Shown here in pieces: positions 51,085 through 60,144 of a stretch of DNA of 64,000 bases. Both the position numbers and the translations under genes were made by a program. Source of the stretch: Acidovorax sp. A1169 (GTDB lineage Bacteria > Pseudomonadota > Gammaproteobacteria > Burkholderiales > Burkholderiaceae_C); contig NZ_JAUZDX010000006.1 in the NCBI RefSeq assembly GCF_030704685.1, positions 248,001 to 312,000 of the forward strand, given 5' to 3'. Each line of letters opens with the position of its first letter. Within the stretch, counting starts at the first letter, position 1. The notes beneath the pieces are model-generated. The model was given only the letters and a program-made list of their open reading frames with translations, did no database searches and was not told the DNA's origin.

Positions 51085-51118
51085 ACGAAGAAGTCCTTGG
51101 GTTGGGGATGGATACGGG

Positions 51119-52123
51119 TCAGGCCAGGGCCTTCAGGTGGGCGCTTGCGGCATCGTCGATGCGCTGCACGGCTTCCTCGGGCAGCTCCAGCGCACCCGCG
51201 GTCGCGTTCTCGGTGGCCTGCGCCCGCGTGCGCGCGCCGCACAGCGCCACCGACACGCTGCCACTGGCCAGCGTCCAGGCGATCATCAACTGGCCAAACG
51301 AGCAGCCGAACTGCCGGCGCAGGGGCTCCAGTTCGTCGAAGAAGGCCTTGAGCCTGGCGCGGTTGGCGGTGCCGAAGCGCGGGTTGCTGGCACGCTGGTC
51401 GTCGCCCGTGAACTCGCGCGCCGGGTCGATAGGGCCGGCCAGCAGGCCCAGCGCCAGCGAGGAATAGCCCAGGATGGCCACGTTGTTGCGGCCGCACAGG
51501 GGCAGCAGGGTCTGCTCGATCTCGCGGTCGATCAGGCTGTAGCGCTCCTGGGCAGCATCCACGGGCCCATGGCGCAGGTACTCGGCCAGCGTCGGGGCAT
51601 CCACATTGCTCACGCCTATGGCGCGGATCTTGCCCTGCTTCTTGAGGTCGAGCAGGGCATCCATGGTCTCTTCCACCGGCGTGGTGCGGTCCTGCCAGTG
51701 GGTGATGTAGAGGTCGATGTAATCGGTCTGCAGGCGTTTCAGGCTTTCTTCCGCTTCGTGGAAGATCGATGCGCGGCCCAGGTGGCGGTACACCGGGTGG
51801 CCGTCCTCGTCGAAGAAGTGGGTGCCCTTTTGCGTGTGCCACACCAGGCCGCACTTGGTGGCGATCACGGCCTCGTGGCGGCGGCCCTTGAGCGCGGCGC
51901 CCACGAGGCGTTCGGAAGCGCCCAGGCCATAAGCCGGCGCGGTGTCGATCAGGGTCACCCCGGCATCGAGCGAGGCATGGATCGCCTCGACGGCTGCGGC
52001 ACTGTCCTGGCCGCCCCACATCCAGCCGCCCATGGCCCAGGTACCGAGGCCAATGGCCGAGCACTCGATGCCCGAGGGCCCGAGGGTGGTGGTCTTCATG
52101 GCTGCATTCATCACGGCATTCAT
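51119..52123 (-). CDS. Aldo/keto reductase
   Basis: A 334-residue NAD(P)H-dependent aldo/keto reductase. Catalytic set: D and Y in LIDTAPAYGLGASE, K in VIATKCG and H in YITHWQD. C-terminal cofactor part GSVSVALCGARTRAQATENA. The ATG at 52123 overlaps the permease stop (ATGA); Met codons at 52111 and 52099 are also in frame. In the cassette it would reduce or oxidise the aldehyde released by the aldolase 34 bases downstream (inference). Confidence 0.92.
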   Translation of the reverse strand: MNAVMNAAMKTTTLGPSGIECSAIGLGTWAMGGWMWGGQDSAAAVEAIHASLDAGVTLIDTAPAYGLGASERLVGAALKGRRHEAVIATKCGLVWHTQKGTHFFDEDGHPVYRHLGRASIFHEAEESLKRLQTDYIDLYITHWQDRTTPVEETMDALLDLKKQGKIRAIGVSNVDAPTLAEYLRHGPVDAAQERYSLIDREIEQTLLPLCGRNNVAILGYSSLALGLLAGPIDPAREFTGDDQRASNPRFGTANRARLKAFFDELEPLRRQFGCSFGQLMIAWTLASGSVSVALCGARTRAQATENATAGALELPEEAVQRIDDAASAHLKALA

Positions 52124-53154
52124 CGCTTGGTCTTTCGTGTGTTCATGAGGTGGTCGATGGTCACGGCCGCGAGCAGGATCAGGCCCTTGATCACGTCTTG
52201 CCAGTACGGCGATACGTCCAGCAGGATCAGCGAACTGGTCACCACCGAGAGCAGGGCCAGGCCGAGCACGGCGCCGAGCACCGTGCCCGAGCCGCCCTTC
52301 AAGCTGGCGCCGCCGATCACGGCCGCAGCAATCACGTTGAGCTCCATGCCCACGCCGAAGGTCGGCGTGGCCGCACCGAAGCGCGCGGTGTAGATCACGC
52401 CGGCCAGGCCGGCCGAGGCCGCGCACAGCACCGTGACCCAGAACTTCACGTGGTCCACGCGGATGCCCGAGTACAGCGCCGCCTTCTCGTTGCTGCCGGT
52501 GTAGAACACGCGGCGCAGCAGGCTGGCGCGGCGCAGCACGAAGTCGCTGACCACCACGATGGTCAGGAAGATCAGGATCACCGCCGGGATGCCGAGCACC
52601 GTGCCCTGGCCGATGAACTTGAACGAGGCCGGCAGCGAGAACAGCGACTGGGGCGTGCCCTGCGTGAGCGCCAGGCACAGCCCGCGCACGATGACCATGA
52701 AGGCCAGCGAGGCGATGAAGTGGTTCAGCCCGATGCGCACCACGCAGCCGCCGATCATGGCCCCGATGAGCGCGCTGGCGGCAATCGCGATGAGCCCGGC
52801 GGTCCAGGGGTCGAACCCCATCAGGAAGAGCTTGCCCGTGACCACCATGGCAAAGCACACCACCGAGCCCACCGACAGGTCGATGCCGCCCACGATCAGC
52901 AGGATGGTCATGCCCACGACCACGATGCCCTCGATGGAGAACGACAGCAGCATGGCGCGGATGTTGTCCCAGGTCAGGAAGTAGGGCGAGGCAAAGCTCA
53001 TGCCGATGCACAGCACCAGGATGATGGCCAGCAGGCCCATCTCGCGCATGCTGGTGAGCTTGGTGCCACCGGGTTTGCCCGGCCCTCCCTGTGCCTGGCG
53101 CGGCGGATGCAGGCCGGCCACGCTGCCGGCGTTCAGTTGTGCGGGGTGATTCAT
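52120..53154 (-). CDS. Ribose-type ABC transporter permease
   Basis: A 344-residue permease of the RbsC/XylH family with 8-10 membrane segments. Family signature GIVVVGMTILLIVGGIDLSV followed by GSVVCFAMV; GGASLKGGSGTVLGAVLGLA near the C-terminus. Overlaps the ATPase stop (ATGA) and the aldo/keto reductase start, so ATPase, permease and reductase are coupled. Confidence 0.94.
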   Translation of the reverse strand: MNHPAQLNAGSVAGLHPPRQAQGGPGKPGGTKLTSMREMGLLAIILVLCIGMSFASPYFLTWDNIRAMLLSFSIEGIVVVGMTILLIVGGIDLSVGSVVCFAMVVTGKLFLMGFDPWTAGLIAIAASALIGAMIGGCVVRIGLNHFIASLAFMVIVRGLCLALTQGTPQSLFSLPASFKFIGQGTVLGIPAVILIFLTIVVVSDFVLRRASLLRRVFYTGSNEKAALYSGIRVDHVKFWVTVLCAASAGLAGVIYTARFGAATPTFGVGMELNVIAAAVIGGASLKGGSGTVLGAVLGLALLSVVTSSLILLDVSPYWQDVIKGLILLAAVTIDHLMNTRKTKR

Positions 53155-54671
53155 GCCGTCTCCTCTTGTCGTCGTTCCAGTCCCGAGGCCAGCCGCAGCA
53201 GGGCCTCTTCCGTCATGTCCTTGCCTTGCACCTCGCCTGCGACACGGCCGTCGCGAATGACGAGGGCCCTGTCGCACAGCCCGATGATCTCGGGCAGCTC
53301 CGAGGAGATGACCACCACGCCCACGCCCTGGCAGGCCAGGTCGCGCAGGATGTGGTGGATCTCCGACTTGGCGCCCACGTCCACGCCGCGCGTGGGCTCG
53401 TCCATCAGCAGCACCGCCGGGTTGGTGGCCAGCAGCTTGGCGATTGCCACCTTCTGCTGGTTGCCGCCCGACAGGCTGGCCACCTCGATCTGCACGCCGT
53501 CGGACTTGAGCTTCAGGCGCGCGCCCAGCTCCTGCGCCAGCCGGTGCTCGGCTGCACGCTGCAGCAGGCCGAAGCGCGAACTCACGCGCTTGAGCGCCAT
53601 GGAGGCGATGTTCTGCGCAATGGGCAGGTCCAGGTATACGCCTGCGGCCTTGCGGTCTTCGCTGAGGTAGGCGATGCCTTCGCGCAGCGCATCGCTGTAC
53701 TTGCGGATCGAGAGCGCTTTGCCGTTGAGGCGCACGCTGCCGCCGGTGGCAGGGCGCAGGCCGCACAGGGTCTGCGCCAGTTCGCTGCGCCCGGCACCCA
53801 TGAGCCCGGCAATGCCCAGGATCTCGCCGCGCTGCACGGTGAACGAGACACCATGCACGCGCTCGCCATCGGCCAGGTCGCTCACTTCGAGCACATGCTC
53901 GCCGCGGTCTGCGTCCTGCTGCTTGGGCGGGTAGTAGTTGCCCAGATCGCGGCCGACCATGCGGCGCACCAGGGAGTCGGCGTTCAGATCGGCCAGCGGG
54001 CCCGAGTGCACGTTGCGCCCGTCGCGCAGCACGGTCACGCGCGTGCAGTGTGCAAAGATCTCGGCCATGCGGTGGCTGATGTAGATGATGCCGATGCCCT
54101 GGTCCTTGAGGTCGTGCAGCACGCGGAAGAGGGCGGTCGACTCGTTGTCGGTGAGCGCGGCGGTCGGCTCGTCCAGGATCAGCACCTTGCAGTCGAGCGT
54201 GAGCGCCTTGGCGATCTCGATCAGCTGCTGGCTGGAGATGGAAAGCTCGCCCACGCAAGCTGCGGGGTCGATGTCCTGCCCCAGCCGCTGGAGCACCTTG
54301 GCGGCGCGCGCGTTGATGTCGGCGTAGTCCATAAAGGTCTGCCGGCCCGCGTTGATCTCCGGCATGAAGATGTTCTCGGCCACGGTGGCGTCGGCGCACA
54401 GGGCGATTTCCTGGTGCACCAGGCCGATACCCAGGCGCATGGCCTGGGCCGGACCATCGATGACCACCGTGCGGCCGTCGAGCACGATCTCGCCCGCGTC
54501 CGGCTGGTGGATGCCATCGATGATGTTCATCAGCGTGGACTTACCCGCGCCGTTCTCGCCGCACAGGGCGTGGATCTCGCCCGCCTGCAGCGAGAAGTCC
54601 ACGCCCGAGAGCGCATGCGAAGCGCCGAAGCGCTTGCTGATGCCGCGCAGCGCGAGCAAGGTGGGAGCCAT
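53151..54671 (-). CDS. Sugar ABC transporter ATP-binding protein, duplicated ATPase
   Basis: A 506-residue two-ATPase protein as in RbsA/MglA. First half: Walker A GENGAGKST about residues 38-46, signature region LSISSQQLIEIAKAL, Walker B VLILDEPTAAL. Second half: degenerate Walker A GLMGAGRSEL, signature LSGGNQQKVAIAKLL, Walker B VLLMDEPTRGVD. Energises sugar or polyol import with the adjacent permease and the binding protein (stop 12 bases upstream of this start). Confidence 0.95.
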   Translation of the reverse strand: MAPTLLALRGISKRFGASHALSGVDFSLQAGEIHALCGENGAGKSTLMNIIDGIHQPDAGEIVLDGRTVVIDGPAQAMRLGIGLVHQEIALCADATVAENIFMPEINAGRQTFMDYADINARAAKVLQRLGQDIDPAACVGELSISSQQLIEIAKALTLDCKVLILDEPTAALTDNESTALFRVLHDLKDQGIGIIYISHRMAEIFAHCTRVTVLRDGRNVHSGPLADLNADSLVRRMVGRDLGNYYPPKQQDADRGEHVLEVSDLADGERVHGVSFTVQRGEILGIAGLMGAGRSELAQTLCGLRPATGGSVRLNGKALSIRKYSDALREGIAYLSEDRKAAGVYLDLPIAQNIASMALKRVSSRFGLLQRAAEHRLAQELGARLKLKSDGVQIEVASLSGGNQQKVAIAKLLATNPAVLLMDEPTRGVDVGAKSEIHHILRDLACQGVGVVVISSELPEIIGLCDRALVIRDGRVAGEVQGKDMTEEALLRLASGLERRQEETA

Positions 54672-54682
54672 GGCGCTGCTGC

Positions 54683-55732
54683 TCACTCGCTGATGCCCTT
54701 GGTGCCGCGGCGCGCGAGGTACTTGTCCCAGTAGAAGTCGTCGGCGTTGGCCTTGCTGACCACTGCCAGGCCGTTGTCCAGGAAGGGCACGGCCATGGGG
54801 TTGGTGCCGTTGCGCTTGGCGTCGTTCATCGGGTCGATGAGGCCGGGGTTCTTGGCCAGGAACAGCATCATCATGCCCATGTAGCCCTGCATGCCCTGGT
54901 TGGGGTTGATGGCACCGAACACGTCGCCGGACTTGATCATGTCCAGGATCTTGGCGTTCACGTCGCAGCACATCACCTTGATGTTCTTCTTGGTCTCCAC
55001 CTTGGCCTGCGCCGCGCCCAGGGCCGAGTTGGCCTCGGGCATGAACAGGGCGCCCAGGTTGGGGTTCGCCTGCGCCAGGCTCTGCACCGCCTGGTAGGCC
55101 TTGTTCGGGTCCTGGTTGCTGGCGGCACGGCCCACCAGCTTCATGCCGGGGTGCTTGGTCTTCATGCGGTTGATGAAGGCGGCGATGCGGCGGTCGTGGT
55201 TGTCCTGGCCGGGGTTCTCCAGCACGGCGAATTCGCCCTTGCCGTTCAGTGATGCGGCAATGGCGTCGGCCGCCTGCGCGCCTTCACGCTCGTTGTCCGA
55301 GGTGATGAACGAGGTGCGCTTGGAGTTGGGCGAATCGGCCGCGAAGGTGACCACCGGGATCCCCATGGCCGCTGCGCGGTTGATGGGCTCGATGAACGGG
55401 TCGGGGTTCATGGGGTGCAGCAGGATGCCGGCGGGCTTGCGTGCCAGCTCCTGCTCGAACGAAGCCAGCTGCTTGTTCACGTCGTACTCCGGCGTGCCGG
55501 TGTAGCGGGTGCGCACGCCCAGGGTGCGGCCCAGCTGCTTCATCATTTCGTAGACCGGAAACCAGTATTCCACGCCCGACACCATCACGTTCATCACGTA
55601 GACGTCGTTCTGGTTGCCGCGCAGGCCGCCCGCTGCGGCGGCGGGGGCTGCTGCGGGTTGCTGCGCGAATGCGCTGGTGCCGGCCAGGCCGATACCGGCG
55701 GCGGCTGCGGACTTCAGGAAATTACGCCTCAT
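54683..55732 (-). CDS. Sugar-binding protein of a ribose-type ABC transporter, Tat-type signal
   Basis: A 349-residue periplasmic binding protein (RbsB/Peripla_BP_4 family). The N-terminus MRRNFLKSAAAAGIGLAG fits the twin-arginine motif RRxFLK, followed by the AFA cleavage site, so it is probably Tat-exported, unusual for this family. Core features: GILLHPMNPDPFIEPINRAA, GIPVVTFAADSPNSKRTSFI, VLENPGQDNHDRRIAAF. First gene of the minus-strand cassette, divergent from the kinase; the intergenic region carries GntR-type operators. Ligand probably a polyol or sugar. Confidence 0.93.
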   Translation of the reverse strand: MRRNFLKSAAAAGIGLAGTSAFAQQPAAAPAAAAGGLRGNQNDVYVMNVMVSGVEYWFPVYEMMKQLGRTLGVRTRYTGTPEYDVNKQLASFEQELARKPAGILLHPMNPDPFIEPINRAAAMGIPVVTFAADSPNSKRTSFITSDNEREGAQAADAIAASLNGKGEFAVLENPGQDNHDRRIAAFINRMKTKHPGMKLVGRAASNQDPNKAYQAVQSLAQANPNLGALFMPEANSALGAAQAKVETKKNIKVMCCDVNAKILDMIKSGDVFGAINPNQGMQGYMGMMMLFLAKNPGLIDPMNDAKRNGTNPMAVPFLDNGLAVVSKANADDFYWDKYLARRGTKGISE

Positions 55733-55802
55733 TTTTGTCTCCTCTTGTTGAACGGTGCAGCATGGGGTGCTGCTTTCTTCAGGGCTGCGATGGGGTGCTT
55801 TT

Positions 55803-55824
55803 TGTCACGACAGTTGTTATGACA
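55803..55824. promoter_or_regulatory. Two adjacent GntR/HutC-type operator copies
   Basis: TGTCACGACA (55803-55812) and TGTTATGACA (55815-55824) both fit TGTNATNACA-like dyads (the first with C at the sixth position), the pattern of HutC-type GntR repressors (GTNNTNNAC core). They lie 70-92 bases before the binding-protein start. The third copy is at 55904. The gene for a HutC-type regulator closes this cassette. Confidence 0.65.
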
Positions 55825-55903
55825 GGTAGAATGTAATCTTGGATCGAACCTCCAGATAGTTAGGGGAAACACTACTGGATCTGCTGGCTGGTTCGGCGGA
55901 AGC

Positions 55904-55913
55904 TGTTATGACA
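55904..55913. promoter_or_regulatory. Third GntR/HutC-type operator copy, at the kinase start
   Basis: TGTTATGACA identical to the 55815 copy, its last base being the A of the kinase ATG. Binding here would block initiation of the plus-strand operon. Confidence 0.65.
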
Positions 55914-57463
55914 TGAAGACCCAACTACTGATCGGCATCGACCTCGGGTCGAGCAGCCTCAAAGCCCTGGCCCTGGAGGCCGCGAGCGGCCGCACCGTGG
56001 CCCTTTCCCGCATGCCCCTGCAGCACCACCGGTTGCCCGGGGGCGGCTGCGAGGTGGGCGCGCCTGTGATCCGCTCGGCCCTGTCCACCGTGCTGCGCGA
56101 TGTGGCGCACCAGCTTGGCAACCGTGTGGCCGATGTCCGGGCCATCGGCTGCACCGGGCACGGGGCGGGCCTCTATGCATTGGGTGCCGGCCATGAACTG
56201 GTTGGCGGCCGGGCCGTGGCCTCGACCGACCAGCGCGCTGGCGCGCGGGCAGAGTCCCTGGCAAAGAGCCATGGCCCGCAGTTGCGCGCCGACGTCGGCT
56301 GCCAGCCCTGGCCGGGCCAGCCCACCGTGATCGCGGCCGAACTGCTGGGCAGCGGCGCGGTGCGCAGCGGCGCCCTGCAGCGCCTGATGTTCGCCAAGGA
56401 CTACGTGGGTTTTCTGCTCACGGGCGAGATCGCCACCGACGCCAGCGATGCCAGCACGGCGGGCCTGCTCTCGGTGGCCACGGGCACCTGGTCGCCGCTG
56501 GCCTTTGCGGCTTCGGGCATCGCCGGCCTGTCGCCGCAGGCCTTCGGGCCGCTGGTGGCCAGTGGCGAGGTGATCGGCAGGCTGCAGCCCTCGGCTGCCG
56601 AGGCGCATGGCCTGCCCGCAGGCATCCCCGTGGCCATGGGCGCCATCGACCTGCTGGCGTCGATGACGGCCATCCGCGCCGAAGAGCGTGGCCGCGCGGT
56701 CTCGGTGCTGGGCACCTGGTGCGTGAATGCCGTCATCGGTCCGGTGGTGGAGCCCCGGCCCGACGTGGTGGCGGTCGTCAATTTCGGGCCGCGCGACCGG
56801 CGCCTGTACATGGAGAACAGCCCTTCGTCGATGGCCAACATCGCCTGGCTGGCCGGGGTGCTCGGCCTGCCCGATGCGCGGGCGGTGGTCGACCTGGCGA
56901 TGTCGGTGCCGTTCGGGGCCGGGGGCCTGCGCTTCCTTCCGTTCGTGAACGGCGGTGCCGGCGTGTCGGCCGGCTTTGTCGGCCTGCAGAGCCACCATAC
57001 GCGCGGCGACATGGCGCGCGCCGTGGTCGATGCGGTCGCGGCACTGCATGCGCGCCATACCGCGCGCCTGGCGGCCGGCGGCCTGCCGGTGTCGGCCTCC
57101 ACCGTGCTGGGCGGAGGGGCCAGCGACTCGCGCCTGGTGCGCCTGCTCGCGGGCCTGCTCGGGCATCCGGTGGAGCGCTGCGCCGATGACGAGACCGGTG
57201 CGCGCGGTGCGGCGATCTACGCCGCGATGTCGCAGGGCATCGATACCCACCCCCTGCGCGCGCCCTGCGACACGGTCGAACCCGACGCCAGCCAGGCGCG
57301 GGCCCATGCGGACTTCAACGCCGCCTTCAACGAACTGATAGCCACCATGTCCCCTGTCTTCGGCCATCTGGCGGGCACATCGCCAGGCACTGCCCCGCCA
57401 CTGCCAGCGCTTGCCTGCACCCCTGCCACCACACCCGCGCTGAGCGTTGAGGCCTTGCCATGA
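55913..57463 (+). CDS. FGGY-family carbohydrate kinase
   Basis: A 516-residue sugar/polyol kinase of the FGGY family (xylulose, ribulose, glycerol, erythritol kinases). N-terminal LLIGIDLGSSSLKALALE gives the phosphate loop; GCTGHGAGLYALG, LMFAKDYVGFLLTGEIATDA and the C-terminal VLGGGASDSRLVRLLAGLLG with GARGAAIYAAMS complete the fold. Transfers phosphate from ATP to an imported sugar alcohol or sugar. Divergent from the ABC genes; ATGA overlap with the GlpD-like gene. Together with that dehydrogenase it mirrors the glycerol and erythritol logic (phosphorylate, then oxidise). Confidence 0.92.
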   Translation: MKTQLLIGIDLGSSSLKALALEAASGRTVALSRMPLQHHRLPGGGCEVGAPVIRSALSTVLRDVAHQLGNRVADVRAIGCTGHGAGLYALGAGHELVGGRAVASTDQRAGARAESLAKSHGPQLRADVGCQPWPGQPTVIAAELLGSGAVRSGALQRLMFAKDYVGFLLTGEIATDASDASTAGLLSVATGTWSPLAFAASGIAGLSPQAFGPLVASGEVIGRLQPSAAEAHGLPAGIPVAMGAIDLLASMTAIRAEERGRAVSVLGTWCVNAVIGPVVEPRPDVVAVVNFGPRDRRLYMENSPSSMANIAWLAGVLGLPDARAVVDLAMSVPFGAGGLRFLPFVNGGAGVSAGFVGLQSHHTRGDMARAVVDAVAALHARHTARLAAGGLPVSASTVLGGGASDSRLVRLLAGLLGHPVERCADDETGARGAAIYAAMSQGIDTHPLRAPCDTVEPDASQARAHADFNAAFNELIATMSPVFGHLAGTSPGTAPPLPALACTPATTPALSVEALP

Positions 57464-59235
57464 GCCCGCTTTCACCATTGCCTTTCGTGCGCCCGGCCGC
57501 CGTGGCGGGGCGCCATTTCTCGACCGTGATCGTGGGCGCCGGCATCAATGGCGTGGGCGTCTTCCGCGACCTTGCGCTGCAGGGCGTGGACTGCCTCATC
57601 GTGGACAAGGGCGACTTCAGCGCCGGTGCCAGCAGCGCGCCCTCGCGCATGATCCACGGCGGCCTGCGCTACCTGGAGAGCGGCAGCTTCTCGCTGGTGG
57701 CCGAAGCCACGCGCGAGCGCAACCTGCTGTTGCGCAACGCACCGCACCTCGTGCAGCCGCTCAAGACCGTGGTGCCGCTGTCGAGCTTCTTCGGCGGGCT
57801 GATGAGCAGCGCGCTCAAGTTCCTGGGCCGCACGCCGCCCCAGCGTACGCGCGGCCTGCTGGCTGTGGCCGCGGGGCTGCGACTGTACGACCTGCTGGGC
57901 CGGCGCCAGCGCGTGATGCCCAACCACCACATCAGCCGCGTGCAGCCCGCCGACCGCCTGCTGTTCCGTGCGGCCGTGCGCTGGACGGCGACCTTCTTCG
58001 ATGCCTGGATCAGCCACCCCGAGTGGCTGGTGCTGGAGCTGGTGCGCGATGCCTGCCGCGACCAGCCGCGCTCGGCGGCCAGCAACCACTGCCGCGTGAT
58101 GGGCTGCGCGGGCAAGACCCTCACGCTGCGCGACGAAGTCACGGGCGAGGTAGTGCAGGTGACGGCCGACGCCGTGGTCAATGCCAGCGGCGCCTGGCTG
58201 GACCGCAGCACCGAATTGCTGGGCGGCGCGGGTCCGCGCGTGATGGGCACCAAGGGCTCGCACCTGGTGCTCGACCACCCCCTGCTGCGCGACGCGCTGG
58301 GCGGGCGCATGGCTTACTTTGAGGCGCTGGACGGGCGCGTATGCATCGTCTACCCGTTCCTGGACCGGGTGCTGGTGGGCTCCACCGACATCCCGGTGGA
58401 CGACCCCGACCAGATCGCCACCGAACCGGCCGAGGTGGACTACCTGCTCGACGTGCTGGGCGAGGTGTTCCCCAATCTGGCCTTCGACCGGCGTGACGTG
58501 GTCTACACCTACGTGGGTGTGCGGCCGCTGGCACGCTCGGACGCCGACAAGCCGGGGCAGATCTCGCGCGACCATTCGGTGGTGATCGATGCACCCTCGC
58601 CATCGCGCTATATCCCGGTGGTGGGGCTGGTGGGCGGCAAATGGACCACTTTCCGCGCGCTGGCCGAAGAGGCTACCGACGAGGTGCTGCGCCTGCTGGG
58701 GCGAGCGCGTACCGCCTCGACCCGGCAATTGCCCATTGGCGGCGGCACCGACATGCCACAGGGTGCTCAGGCGACCGAGCGCTTCATCGAGCGCATCGCC
58801 CAGGACGCAGGCCTGGCGCGCACGCGCGCCCAGGCTCTGCTGCGCCGCTACGGCTCCCAGGCCTTGCGCATGGCCCAGCATTTCAAGGTGGCGGGTGACG
58901 AGCCGCTGCAGCATGCACCCGATTATTCGGTGGCGGAGTTGGCCTGGCTGTGCACCGAAACCGGCGTCATCCACCTCGACGACCTGGTCATCCGCCGCAC
59001 GCTGCTGGCCATCCGCGGTCTCGTCACGGACGCGGCGCTGGCCGAAATGGCCGGCATTGCCGGGCAGGCATTGGGCTGGGATGCCGGGCGCGAACGGCAG
59101 GAGTTGCACAATTGCGCCAGCGCGCTGCGCGAACGCCATGGCGTGCGCCTGGCCACGGCAGCGCCCGATACCGATGCGGCAGCGCCGGCCTTCCATGCAC
59201 CATTGACCATCCATTCGGCCCTGAGCCCGTCCTGA
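57460..59235 (+). CDS. GlpD-like FAD-dependent polyol-phosphate dehydrogenase
   Basis: A 591-residue flavoprotein of the glycerol-3-phosphate dehydrogenase family. FAD motif STVIVGAGINGVGVFRDLAL about residues 21-40; ASSAPSRMIHGGLRYLESGS is the GlpD signature; DAVVNASGAWLDRS; C-terminal VVGLVGGKWTTFRALAEEAT and a helical DAO_C domain. Oxidises a polyol phosphate to a ketose phosphate and passes electrons to quinone, probably at the membrane. ATGA overlap with the kinase, one base before the GntR gene. Could act on glycerol-3-phosphate, erythritol phosphate or a longer polyol phosphate. Confidence 0.92.
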   Translation: MSPLSPLPFVRPAAVAGRHFSTVIVGAGINGVGVFRDLALQGVDCLIVDKGDFSAGASSAPSRMIHGGLRYLESGSFSLVAEATRERNLLLRNAPHLVQPLKTVVPLSSFFGGLMSSALKFLGRTPPQRTRGLLAVAAGLRLYDLLGRRQRVMPNHHISRVQPADRLLFRAAVRWTATFFDAWISHPEWLVLELVRDACRDQPRSAASNHCRVMGCAGKTLTLRDEVTGEVVQVTADAVVNASGAWLDRSTELLGGAGPRVMGTKGSHLVLDHPLLRDALGGRMAYFEALDGRVCIVYPFLDRVLVGSTDIPVDDPDQIATEPAEVDYLLDVLGEVFPNLAFDRRDVVYTYVGVRPLARSDADKPGQISRDHSVVIDAPSPSRYIPVVGLVGGKWTTFRALAEEATDEVLRLLGRARTASTRQLPIGGGTDMPQGAQATERFIERIAQDAGLARTRAQALLRRYGSQALRMAQHFKVAGDEPLQHAPDYSVAELAWLCTETGVIHLDDLVIRRTLLAIRGLVTDAALAEMAGIAGQALGWDAGRERQELHNCASALRERHGVRLATAAPDTDAAAPAFHAPLTIHSALSPS

Positions 59236-59236
59236 C

Positions 59237-59992
59237 GTGAACGCACCGACCGAACTCCAGCCCCTGCTCGACCGCAACTCCGAATCGCCCCTGTGGGCGC
59301 AGTTCCGCGATGCCCTGCGCCTGCAGATACTGCAGGGCGAACTGGCCATCGGCGCCAAGCTGCCCTCCGAGGCCGAACTCGGCGAGCAGTTCGGCATCTC
59401 GCGCATCGTGGTGCGCGAGGCGCTGGCCGACCTGGTGCGCAACAACCTGATCTACAAGATCAAGGGCCGCGGCGCCTTCGTCGCGGCGCGCGAGCGCGAC
59501 GAGGATTTCGTCTCCACCGTGCTCGGCTTCTCCGACGAGATGGAGCGCAAGGGCCGCTCGGTGCGCACTCAGGTGCTGGTGCAGCAGCTGCGCGACCCCA
59601 CGCCGCAGGAGATCAGCGCGCTGGGCCTCACGGACGACACCCAGGTGGTGGCCCTCAAGCGGCTGCGCAGCGTGGACGGCGAACTGCGCCTGCTGGTGGA
59701 AACCGTGGTGCCCGCCGACCTGGCGCCCGGCCTGCACCGCATGCGCCTGGACGACCGCTCACTGTACGACGTGCTGCGCCGCCAGTACGGCGTGCGGCTG
59801 GTGCGCGCCGAGCGCTGGATCGACGCCGTGCTGCCCGACGCCGAGACCTGCGAACTGCTGCAACTGGCAACCCCCGAGCCGCTCTTGCGCATCGAGTCCA
59901 TCGCCTATGGCGCCAACGGCCGGCGCCTGGAGTATTACAGCGCCTTGCACCGCTGCAAGTCCAGCCGCCTGCACGTGCAAACCACGACGTGA
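59237..59992 (+). CDS. GntR family (HutC/UTRA) transcriptional regulator
   Basis: A 251-residue regulator. Winged helix-turn-helix about residues 20-85 (LQILQGELAIGAKLPSEAEL, then GEQFGISRIVVREALADLV), UTRA effector domain about 100-245 (LRLLVETVVPADLAPGLHRM). GTG start one base after the dehydrogenase stop. Probably represses both divergent arms by binding the TGTNATNACA-like sites at 55803-55824 and 55904-55913, relieved by a sugar phosphate. Confidence 0.93.
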   Translation: MNAPTELQPLLDRNSESPLWAQFRDALRLQILQGELAIGAKLPSEAELGEQFGISRIVVREALADLVRNNLIYKIKGRGAFVAARERDEDFVSTVLGFSDEMERKGRSVRTQVLVQQLRDPTPQEISALGLTDDTQVVALKRLRSVDGELRLLVETVVPADLAPGLHRMRLDDRSLYDVLRRQYGVRLVRAERWIDAVLPDAETCELLQLATPEPLLRIESIAYGANGRRLEYYSALHRCKSSRLHVQTTT

Positions 59993-60017
59993 AGCCCCCC
60001 GAGGCCGATCCCAAAGA

Positions 60018-60045
60018 AAAAGGGCTCCTGCACAGGAGCCCTTTT
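60018..60045 (+). terminator. Terminator after the GntR gene
   Basis: AAAAGGGCTCCTG, CA, CAGGAGCCCTTTT: perfect stem with T-run on the plus strand and A-run on the other side. Ends the kinase-dehydrogenase-GntR transcript. Confidence 0.92.
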
Positions 60046-60144
60046 CAATGTCGCCCGTTTCCGGGCAGATAGGGGGAAACACTTCCACATGGTGGCGGCA
60101 CCCACGACCGTGAGATACCACCACCATGGGAAGGCCCGCATTCT

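Noticed and set aside
60086..60134. Inverted repeat CTTCCACATGGTGG / CCACCACCATGGGAAG after the GntR terminator
   Set aside because: Imperfect, with a long loop and no T-run; the nearby perfect hairpin at 60018-60045 already explains termination.
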